From Clostridia bacterium (GTDB taxonomy: Bacteria > Bacillota_A > Clostridia > TANB77 > CAG-508): DNA of 7,847 nucleotides. The notes beneath the pieces were generated by a model. The model was given only the letters and a program-made list of their open reading frames with translations. It was not told the DNA's origin and searched no databases. The position numbers and the translations under genes are program-made. Of the stretch, positions 1 to 5,763 are shown piece by piece (positions within the stretch are counted from its first letter, which is position 1; every line of letters starts with the position of its first letter). The stretch spans positions 1-7,847 of the forward strand of contig JAGATI010000079.1 of the NCBI GenBank assembly GCA_017621295.1. The letters are read 5' to 3'.

Positions 1-1209
1 GATTTTTTCAAGTATTTTTTTCAATATACTTTGTTCTGAACCAGAATCAATATTACTTGAAACATTTTTAGCAAAAGGTCTTGCTGCTATATATCTAACT
101 AATGCATATGCTGTTCTATAACTTGGTCTTATTGTGCTTATTAGCCTTCCTGTTGATATTTTTACTGGAATATTCAAAATAATTTTTCCAGCAACATCAC
201 TTTTATTTATATTACTAATTCCTTGACCTGTTAAAACAACATTATTTATTCTTGATTTAATCCCTTGTGCTGTTATATCTCTATTAACTATCGAAAATAT
301 TTCTTCAATTCTTGCTTCTATTATTTCTATAAGTTCTGAACTCTTTATTACTCTACTTTTAGATTCACTTTTGCAAGTATTTAAAATTATCTCATTATCA
401 TTATCTATAAAAGACTTCATTGCTAATCCATATTGTCTTTTTAATTTATCAGCCTCTTCAATCGATATATCTAATACTAATGCTATATCATTAGTGATAT
501 TATCACCACCTAAAGGTACTGTACCTGTATATATAAATGAATTACCTTCAAATACTCCTATATCAGTATTTCCTGCTCCAATATCTAAAATCATTATATT
601 ATCATTCAATTCATTTGTATCTAATATAAGATTTCTCTCTGCTAATGTTTCTGGTACTAATCCATCTATTTCTAAACTTGCTTTTCTAAAAATATTACAT
701 AATTGCCTAATATAATCTTTATCTGCTAATATTACCTGTGCCTTCATAGTAAAATTACTACTTAAATTACCAACTGGATCACTTACTACTTTTCCGTCCT
801 CTAATATAAATTCATCTGCTACTATATCTATTATACTTTTTCCTTCTGGTATATCTATGTCTTTTGCTTGCATTAATGCAGAAGATATATCTTTCACTGA
901 AATTCCTGCATATCTATCTCTTGATTCTTTGCTTATACTATTTTGAACAATTGTAACATATTTCCCAGGTATAGTTACATAAGATGAATTTATTTTTAAT
1001 CCAGACTCCATTTCTGCATCTCTTACAACATTTTCTACTGCCATTACTATTGCATCTTCATCTACTATTTTACCTTTTTTTATAGCGTTACATTTTTGAC
1101 TAGTACTACAAATTATTTCGATTTGATTGAAGTTATTGACTTCTCCTACAACAAGACTAACTTTAGATGTACCTATATCAATACCTACTATTATATCACC
1201 TATAGCCAA
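1..1209 (-). CDS. ftsA: Cell division protein FtsA (actin-like FtsZ membrane anchor), 3' end cut by window edge
   Basis: 403 codons are visible with no stop. FtsA is an actin-fold ATPase that polymerises at the inner membrane face, tethers FtsZ and recruits the divisome. Seen: phosphate-1 motif GIDIGTSKV (residues 9-17); a region fitting the FtsA 1C subdomain, about 85-163; phosphate-2 motif LDIGAGNTDIGVF (208-220); the highly FtsA-like VPLGGDNITNDIA (231-243) and EEADKLKRQYG (251-261); and the adenosine-site strand VVLTGQG (324-330), where FtsA proteins usually have TGG. FtsA proteins are generally about 410-440 aa, so little is missing; the final ILKKILEKI may begin the C-terminal amphipathic membrane helix. 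The TTG start is chosen because GGAGGAG lies 6 bases upstream; an in-frame ATG at 1224 has no SD. The gene has its own promoter and a WalR-like array upstream. ftsZ is expected next (inference). Identity is very secure. Confidence 0.95.
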   Translation of the reverse strand, partial: MAIGDIIVGIDIGTSKVSLVVGEVNNFNQIEIICSTSQKCNAIKKGKIVDEDAIVMAVENVVRDAEMESGLKINSSYVTIPGKYVTIVQNSISKESRDRYAGISVKDISSALMQAKDIDIPEGKSIIDIVADEFILEDGKVVSDPVGNLSSNFTMKAQVILADKDYIRQLCNIFRKASLEIDGLVPETLAERNLILDTNELNDNIMILDIGAGNTDIGVFEGNSFIYTGTVPLGGDNITNDIALVLDISIEEADKLKRQYGLAMKSFIDNDNEIILNTCKSESKSRVIKSSELIEIIEARIEEIFSIVNRDITAQGIKSRINNVVLTGQGISNINKSDVAGKIILNIPVKISTGRLISTIRPSYRTAYALVRYIAARPFAKNVSSNIDSGSEQSILKKILEKI

Positions 1210-1213
1210 AGTT

Positions 1214-1222
1214 AACTCCTCC
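1214..1222 (-). promoter_or_regulatory. Ribosome binding site that sets the ftsA start at TTG 1209
   Basis: GGAGGAGTT reads on the minus strand, with its GGAGGAG core at 1222-1216, six bases before the TTG at 1209. The in-frame ATG at 1224-1222 overlaps this SD, and the bases upstream of it (AAAATGCGGTAAAAA) contain no SD. The shorter TTG-initiated protein is therefore preferred. Confidence 0.8.
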
Positions 1223-1251
1223 ATTTTTTACCGCATTTTAATTCTAGCCTA

Positions 1252-1280
1252 AGAATATTATATTTCTCCAAAAATGTCAA
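1252..1280 (-). promoter_or_regulatory. SigA-type promoter of ftsA
   Basis: On the minus strand a perfect -35 TTGACA (1280-1275) is followed by a 17-base spacer and a -10 TATTCT (1257-1252, 4 of 6 consensus bases). Transcription would start near 1245, giving a leader of about 36 bases to the TTG start at 1209. It lies in the only long gap of the cluster, so ftsA (and presumably ftsZ) can be transcribed independently of the upstream wall and division genes. Confidence 0.75.
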
Positions 1281-1288
1281 TAGAATCT

Positions 1289-1327
1289 GTTATATTTTTG
1301 TAATATTTTCGTAACAGTTTTGTAACA
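1289..1327 (-). promoter_or_regulatory. Four-unit 11-bp-phased repeat array, WalR (YycF)-box-like, upstream of the ftsA promoter
   Basis: Hexamers TGTTAC (1327-1322), TGTTAC (1316-1311), TATTAC (1305-1300) and TATAAC (1294-1289) are separated by exactly five bases each, so they face the same side of the helix. The last unit ends eight bases before the -35. The first pair fits the WalR consensus TGTWAH-N5-TGTWAH at every position; the third and fourth differ from it at one base each (G to A). Arrays like this, next to a -35, are typical of OmpR-family response regulators acting as activators. Regulation of ftsAZ by YycF/WalR has been reported in B. subtilis. A PhoP-type box (also 11-bp direct repeats) is the main alternative. 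Confidence 0.6.
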
Positions 1328-1393
1328 ATGTCGTTTCCTGTAAACTATTGACACTTTATATATAATTTTGTCTTTATATTCTTAGCACATTTT

Positions 1394-1780
1394 TTAAACT
1401 TTATCAATACTTTTTTTCTTACTTTTTTTATTTTCTTTTTTTTCTATCAATTTTTCTATATAATATCTTCTTATAAAACCTAAATTATTAAACATTCTAC
1501 TAACAAATACAAAAATAGCTGCTAGATAAATATCTACATTTAATTTTTCTCCTAAATATGTTAAAACAATTGCTAAAATTGCGTTTCCAAAAAAACCTGA
1601 AACAAATATCTTCATATCAAAATTCTTTTTAATTATTGATGTTATTCCTCCAAAAACAGTATCTAATGCAGCCATAATACCAATAGCTAAATAACCTGAA
1701 TATGTGTATGGAATTATAGGAGCATACATTCCTATCACTGCCCCCAATATACATCCAATAATAATTGCAATAATAATCAT
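1394..1780 (-). CDS. sbp: Small basic protein Sbp (DUF1290), integral membrane protein
   Basis: This 128-aa protein has several hydrophobic membrane-spanning stretches (about residues 1-17, 28-50, 58-78 and 83-97) and a strongly basic tail (about 104-128, rich in Lys, with RRYYIEKLIEKKENKK). The GxxxG-like Gly-rich first helix, the segment AIGIMAALDTVFGGITS (32-48) and the tail match the small basic protein family found beside ftsA in Bacillota and Actinomycetota. Its biochemical role is unknown; conservation of position implies a link to division or wall synthesis. The ATG follows the stop of the preceding DUF881 gene by one base. Its SD, AAGGAG, lies within that gene's last codons, which suggests translational coupling. 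No convincing terminator follows, so read-through into ftsA is possible. Confidence 0.88.
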   Translation of the reverse strand: MIIIAIIIGCILGAVIGMYAPIIPYTYSGYLAIGIMAALDTVFGGITSIIKKNFDMKIFVSGFFGNAILAIVLTYLGEKLNVDIYLAAIFVFVSRMFNNLGFIRRYYIEKLIEKKENKKSKKKSIDKV

Positions 1781-1781
1781 T

Positions 1782-2483
1782 TTACTCTTCTCCTTCTTTT
1801 ATATATTTTAAATTAACATCTTGCTCAATTTTATTTATAGTCACATTTTTTTGTTTTTCTATTTTTATATCTATATCATATTGATTAGTATAATAATCTA
1901 TAAAACCATTTTTTGCATTTAATGTACTATATAAATAGGTTTGATTTCCTATCGCCTTTATTTCATATGGAGATGAAATTCTTTGTCCATTTATTAAAAT
2001 CAAATCATTTGTTGCGTCTGTAACATCTGTCATAGAAAGTATTCTTATACCATTAATAGATATCGCTTCAGCTCCTGCATACTTTAGTTCATTAACAGCT
2101 TCAGATAAATCTGTTGCTAAAATTTTAGCATTTGCCTTATCTGTTAAAGTTACTATAACACCTTCTCCTTTTACTGATTTTTTACCTAATAATACATTAG
2201 TTTGCTCTAGCTCTTGCTCCATTAAATATGATGAATCTTCATTTTTTTCAATTTGCTCTTCATATTCTAATATTTTTTTATTTGTAGATTCTAAAGTTTC
2301 ACTTATTTTTTCATACTTACTTTTCCATGTTGATATTTCTTTCCTCAGCTCTGTTTCTCTTGAAGCTGTTTCTGACTCAAAATCAGTTTTCTCTACTGCT
2401 TTAACTCTCATCAATATAACAGAAACTAGTATAACACACATAATAAATATAACAATACATATGGTAATATTTGCTTTTTTCAA
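1782..2483 (-). CDS. DUF881 (YlxW/YlxX-type) membrane coiled-coil protein, type B, copy 2
   Basis: This 233-aa protein has a short basic N-terminus, one membrane helix (about residues 6-25), a predicted coiled coil (about 35-95: KEISTWKSKYEKISETLEST and following) and a C-terminal DUF881 domain. The domain carries KGEGVIVTLTD, NELKYAGAEAISINGIRI, SMTD and SSPYEIKAIG. The domain should lie outside the cytoplasm. Its function is unknown; relatives sit between divIB and ftsA in Bacillus. It pairs with the gene at 3209-3895: 20 of 24 residues match in the NELKYAG to MTD segment. A longer frame begins at GTG 2492, but that GTG is part of the SD AGAGGTGA (2496-2489). The TTG at 2483, five bases after the SD, is the better start and mirrors the TTG start of its sister gene. 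Confidence 0.87.
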   Translation of the reverse strand: MKKANITICIVIFIMCVILVSVILMRVKAVEKTDFESETASRETELRKEISTWKSKYEKISETLESTNKKILEYEEQIEKNEDSSYLMEQELEQTNVLLGKKSVKGEGVIVTLTDKANAKILATDLSEAVNELKYAGAEAISINGIRILSMTDVTDATNDLILINGQRISSPYEIKAIGNQTYLYSTLNAKNGFIDYYTNQYDIDIKIEKQKNVTINKIEQDVNLKYIKEGEE

Positions 2484-2488
2484 TTTAC

Positions 2489-2496
2489 TCACCTCT
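2489..2496 (-). promoter_or_regulatory. Ribosome binding site that moves the start of the fourth DUF881 gene to TTG 2483
   Basis: AGAGGTGA reads on the minus strand five bases before TTG 2483. The in-frame GTG at 2492-2490 lies inside this site and cannot use it. The sister junction at 3909-3902 has the identical AGAGGTGA six bases before another TTG followed by a Lys codon. Confidence 0.7.
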
Positions 2497-2498
2497 TA

Positions 2499-3185
2499 TT
2501 ATGTAATACTTTTTAAATGTTCAAAATTTATTAAACCATTATATTTTTGTATTTGTATATTGGTAGATTTTATAACTTCTGATTTTATACCATTACTATT
2601 TAATAATTCTATATATCCACCTGGTCTAACTAGTGCACCATGTAACAGTCTTGTCTCTCCTATAGCTTTTATAACAAAAGGTGATTCTATTTTTTCTGAG
2701 TTTACTTTTATTACATTTCCATCACAAGAAATAACAGAATTCCATATTAATCTTTTATTATTTATACTTATACTTTCAGCACCTGCATTTTTTAATTCAT
2801 TTATAATATTATCTAAATAATCTTTTGTACTTTCATCTAATTGCTTTGCTAAAATATTTATTGTAACTCCTTCTCCACTTACATCAGTTAAACCTAAAAT
2901 AGTATTATATTTTTTTATATTTTGTTCTTTTAATCTAAAATTTTCATCATTTTTTGTTGCCTTTTGTCTAATTTTTTCTAATTTTTTTTCTGCCTTTTCC
3001 AAACTATTTGCACTAGTATCGTATTTATCTTTCCACTTAAGTACTTCATTTCTTAAATTATCATCTGCAATTACTTTTAAAACTGGAGAATTTATTCCTT
3101 CTATTGTTCTAATCTGAATTAATATTGCTGATACAATTATAGAACACATTATAGCTAATATTATTACAATATTCCTTTTTGACAT
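2499..3185 (-). CDS. DUF881 (YlxW/YlxX-type) membrane coiled-coil protein, type A, copy 2
   Basis: This 228-aa protein has an N-terminal membrane helix (about residues 5-25), a Lys/Glu-rich coiled coil (about 43-95, with EKAEKKLEKIRQ) and a DUF881 domain (about 97-222). The domain shows LGLTDVSGEGV, GAESISINNKR, SCDGNVIKVN and SPFVIKAIG. It aligns without gaps from residue 41 to 104 with the type-A gene at 3908-4627 (34 of 64 residues identical by eye). It lacks the LVHD-type segment present in that gene. The ATG is preceded by GGAGGAG ten bases upstream. It lies 23 bases after the preceding gene and 15 bases before the next. It is the most diverged of the four in the first strand of the domain (VTINILAKQLDES). 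Role unknown; presumably envelope or division linked by context. Confidence 0.88.
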   Translation of the reverse strand: MSKRNIVIILAIMCSIIVSAILIQIRTIEGINSPVLKVIADDNLRNEVLKWKDKYDTSANSLEKAEKKLEKIRQKATKNDENFRLKEQNIKKYNTILGLTDVSGEGVTINILAKQLDESTKDYLDNIINELKNAGAESISINNKRLIWNSVISCDGNVIKVNSEKIESPFVIKAIGETRLLHGALVRPGGYIELLNSNGIKSEVIKSTNIQIQKYNGLINFEHLKSIT

Positions 3186-3208
3186 ATTAAATAAACTCCT
3201 CCAATCTA

Positions 3209-3895
3209 TTAATCATTACTATATTTAATATCTAAATTTCCATTATATTTATCTATTCTTATGTTATTTTGTAATTCCATTTTCACAGTAATACCACTAT
3301 CTGTATAAGTTTGAATATATCCATCTTTTGAGTTAAGAGTACTCGATAATAAATTTTGCTCTCCAATACATTTTATAATATATGGTGATGACAATTTTTG
3401 TCCTTCTATCTGAACTGTATAATTCACATCAACTATATCTGTCATATTTATAATTCTTATACCATTAATTGAAATAGCTTCTCCTCCTGCATATTTTAAT
3501 TCATTTACTAGATTCAATAAAGCTCCTTGGGTAACCTCTCTATCTTTGTTATCTTCTAACGTAATAACAATTCCATCTCCTTCTACATCTGTTATTCCAA
3601 TTAACTTCTCTAGCTCATGTAATTCTTTATCTATCACTTTAGCTGTTTCATCATTATTTTGTAAAATTGATTCATATTCATCTATTGTCTGATTGCGACT
3701 TTTAAGCTTTTGAGCTATTTCATTATATCTATTTTGCCAAAGCATAATTTCACTTTTAAGTTCATCTTCATTCATGTTTTTTATATCTGTTAAATTAGTC
3801 TGCCACGCTGTTCTAAACTGCATAAACATAACACATGTTAAAATAATACACATAAAAAATAGAGTTATACTTACTATTATTTTATCCCTTTTCAA
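3209..3895 (-). CDS. DUF881 (YlxW/YlxX-type) membrane coiled-coil protein, type B, copy 1
   Basis: This 228-aa protein has a membrane helix (about residues 6-26) followed by MQFRTAW, a coiled coil (about 44-97, ELKSEIMLWQNRYNEIAQKL onward) and a DUF881 domain (about 99-225). The domain includes VEGDGIVITLED, NELKYAGGEAISINGIRI, NMTDIVDV and SSPYIIKCIG. It starts at TTG 3895, six bases after a strong SD AGAGGTGA (3909-3902) that overlaps the TAG stop of the preceding type-A gene, so the two are probably co-translated. Its closest relative in the window is the gene at 1782-2483, not its immediate neighbours. The biochemical function of the family is not known; membrane anchoring and coiled coils suggest a scaffold or interaction role (inference). 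Confidence 0.88.
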   Translation of the reverse strand: MKRDKIIVSITLFFMCIILTCVMFMQFRTAWQTNLTDIKNMNEDELKSEIMLWQNRYNEIAQKLKSRNQTIDEYESILQNNDETAKVIDKELHELEKLIGITDVEGDGIVITLEDNKDREVTQGALLNLVNELKYAGGEAISINGIRIINMTDIVDVNYTVQIEGQKLSSPYIIKCIGEQNLLSSTLNSKDGYIQTYTDSGITVKMELQNNIRIDKYNGNLDIKYSND

Positions 3896-3907
3896 ACTAA
3901 TTCACCT

Positions 3908-4627
3908 CTATTCATTGTTACTTGCATAATTAAAATTAATTGTACCATCAAATTTACTAATCTCTACATCATCATTTTTCTGAATCTCTACAATAATACC
4001 TGAATTATTTAATCTTGTTATTGTTTCGCCTAAATTTCCATATAATAATTCTGGTGAGCCTATAGCCTTGATTTCAAATGGAGATCCCACTTTTCTATCA
4101 TTAATTCTTATTATATTTCCAGAACATACAATAGATGTTCCATTAATAACTCTTTCATTATTAATTGAAATAGCCTCTGCTCCAGATACCTTAAGTTTCC
4201 TTACTACCTCTCTTAAGTTTGCATCATGCACTAGATATGACCTAATATCATCTGTTACACCAATACTTTCATTAGTAATACCTTGATTATCTTTTAATGT
4301 AATTATCACTCCTGCACCAGATACATCTGTAAGTCCTAAAGCTATATTATTATTTTTCAAGGCATTTTCCTTTTCCATAAGTTCTGGGCTATTTTGTATT
4401 GCAATCTGTCTTGTTTTTTCTAATTTCTTTTCTGCTTTTGCAATCTCTAAATTAGCATTATCATATTTCTCTTTCCATCTTAATAAATCATCTCTTAAAT
4501 TATCATTGTCCAGAGTTTGTATTACAACAGAATTAGTACTCTTTATTGTTTTTGCTTGAATAACTATTGCAAGTACAAGGATAAAACATATCATTCCTAC
4601 TGTAAGTGCAAGCACCTTTTTATTCAT
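3908..4627 (-). CDS. DUF881 (YlxW/YlxX-type) membrane coiled-coil protein, type A, copy 1 (most canonical)
   Basis: This 239-aa protein has a membrane helix (about residues 5-23), an IQAKTI junction, a coiled coil (about 42-95, with EIAKAEKKLEKTRQ) and the most canonical DUF881 domain of the four (about 97-235). The domain runs LGLTDVSGAGVIITLKDN, then YLVHDANLREVVRKLK (131-146), GAEAISINNERV, VCSGNIIRIN and SPFEIKAIG. The YLVHD segment is typical of the family and is missing from the other three copies, whose domains are shorter there. The ATG at 4627 is set by AGGAGG (4640-4635), seven bases upstream. The 57-base gap after ftsQ is the largest within the murA-to-sbp run and contains only weak promoter resemblance. 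Function unknown; division or wall association is inferred from position. Confidence 0.9.
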   Translation of the reverse strand: MNKKVLALTVGMICFILVLAIVIQAKTIKSTNSVVIQTLDNDNLRDDLLRWKEKYDNANLEIAKAEKKLEKTRQIAIQNSPELMEKENALKNNNIALGLTDVSGAGVIITLKDNQGITNESIGVTDDIRSYLVHDANLREVVRKLKVSGAEAISINNERVINGTSIVCSGNIIRINDRKVGSPFEIKAIGSPELLYGNLGETITRLNNSGIIVEIQKNDDVEISKFDGTINFNYASNNE

Positions 4628-4684
4628 TACAAAGCCTCCTCTCTTATGTAAACAATATATAAAATTTGAAATTTATGGCTCAAT

Positions 4685-5758
4685 TTAAACTCTCTCTCTA
4701 AAGAAAGGCTCAATCCTTTCTGAATTCAAATTCATATTAACAAAAATATCTCCTGGCAAATCATTTATTTCATTTAAAATAGTTTTCACCCAAAGTATTC
4801 TTTCTTCTAACATAGAACAACTACCTAAATGAGCTATTATTTGATTGTTATCTATTATCATTTTGTAATCATATTCATCTTCAATATCTATTCCAGTTAT
4901 TTTATCTAATATTTGTTCACTTTGTGAGATTTCGATTATCTTTAATACAACACTTAGTTTATCTAAGTCCTCATTACACAGTCTTTTTCCAGGGACAATA
5001 TCTGCTTCTTCTGTTTTGTATCCTTTTATTATTGGTAAATTTGCATTTTCGTCAGATATTTCTAATATATATCCTTGACTATTTATATATACATATGCAT
5101 TTCCAAATAATAACATTAGTCTTGCTGTTCTTTCTTTAACTTCTATTTGCATAACATCTGGAAGAAGTCTTTGAACTTTTACTTCTTCTATATATGCATT
5201 TTCTTTTATTTTATTTTTTATATCTCTTTTAGAATATTTAAATGTATTTTCATTTATTTGTATTGAAGATAAACTAACAATTTGTTCATATGATATTTTA
5301 TTATTATTTTTAACTTTTATATTTTTTACATTAAATAAAGGAGATAACATTATACATATAATAATACAGGTTATAACTAAACTTAAGCTTATCCACTTTA
5401 TGAGTTTTAAAATAAACTTTCTTCTTTTTATCTGTTTTTCAGAAAGTTTTTTCGGTCTTTTTATTTTATTATTTTTCGCTTTTTGTTGTACATTTACCTT
5501 GCTTTTTTTATTATTATTTTTGTGGTCTATATTACTTTTTTTATTAGACATTTTTTCTTTATAAACTCTATTATCAATATTAGGAATTCCTATTATAATT
5601 TCGTTATCTAAATCGATTGGTTCACTTTTTCTATTCTCATTACTTTTTCCTGTTTGATTAATTGGTCTATGGGCAGATTTATTATCTGCCCTTTTATTTT
5701 TATTTCTAATTTTATTCATATTTTTATTTACCTTTTTCTTTTTATGTATAATATTCAA
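4685..5758 (-). CDS. ftsQ: Cell division protein FtsQ/DivIB (POTRA-domain membrane protein)
   Basis: This 357-aa bitopic protein belongs to the divisome; in known systems FtsQ/DivIB binds FtsL/DivIC and FtsB and helps control septal wall synthesis. Seen: a very long Lys/Asn-rich cytoplasmic tail (about residues 1-116); one membrane helix (about 117-141, ISLSLVITCIIICIML); a POTRA domain (about 142-208) beginning FNVKNIKVKNNNKISYEQI and ending ERLLP-like QRLLPDVMQIEVKER; then the beta domain (about 212-350) with YVYINSQGYIL and LPIIKGY. The start is uncertain. TTG 5758 has AAGGTGA nine bases upstream, five bases after the murA stop. An in-frame ATG at 5719 (codon 14) follows a weaker AAGG and would give 344 aa. 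Sequence identity among FtsQ proteins is low, but fold order and context make the call firm. Confidence 0.92.
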   Translation of the reverse strand: MNIIHKKKKVNKNMNKIRNKNKRADNKSAHRPINQTGKSNENRKSEPIDLDNEIIIGIPNIDNRVYKEKMSNKKSNIDHKNNNKKSKVNVQQKAKNNKIKRPKKLSEKQIKRRKFILKLIKWISLSLVITCIIICIMLSPLFNVKNIKVKNNNKISYEQIVSLSSIQINENTFKYSKRDIKNKIKENAYIEEVKVQRLLPDVMQIEVKERTARLMLLFGNAYVYINSQGYILEISDENANLPIIKGYKTEEADIVPGKRLCNEDLDKLSVVLKIIEISQSEQILDKITGIDIEDEYDYKMIIDNNQIIAHLGSCSMLEERILWVKTILNEINDLPGDIFVNMNLNSERIEPFFRERV

Positions 5759-5763
5759 AATAT

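Noticed and set aside
371..715. Plus-strand open frame of 114 codons
   Set aside because: It lies wholly opposite ftsA coding sequence with clear ATPase motifs; its translation shows no recognisable domain.
1210..1224. ATG at 1224 as ftsA start
   Set aside because: It overlaps the GGAGG SD and has no SD of its own; TTG 1209 is at ideal spacing.
1348..1366. Plus-strand TTGACA and TATAAT next to each other
   Set aside because: The spacer is only 7 bases, too short for a SigA promoter, and no plus-strand gene follows.
2461..2820. Plus-strand open frame of 119 codons
   Set aside because: It overlaps, on the opposite strand, the DUF881 gene at 2499-3185 and the start of the next one. The translation is a hydrophobic shadow typical of antisense frames in AT-rich DNA.
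1782..4627. DUF881 genes as fragments of one broken gene
   Set aside because: Each has its own start, SD, membrane helix, coiled coil and full DUF881 domain, so they are intact paralogs and not pseudogene pieces.
4628..4684. Possible promoter in the gap between ftsQ and the first DUF881 gene (TTGAGC at 4683-4678, TATATT further on)
   Set aside because: The -35 has 4 of 6 matches, and the best -10 lies about 20 bases away, outside normal spacing. Co-transcription with ftsQ is simpler.
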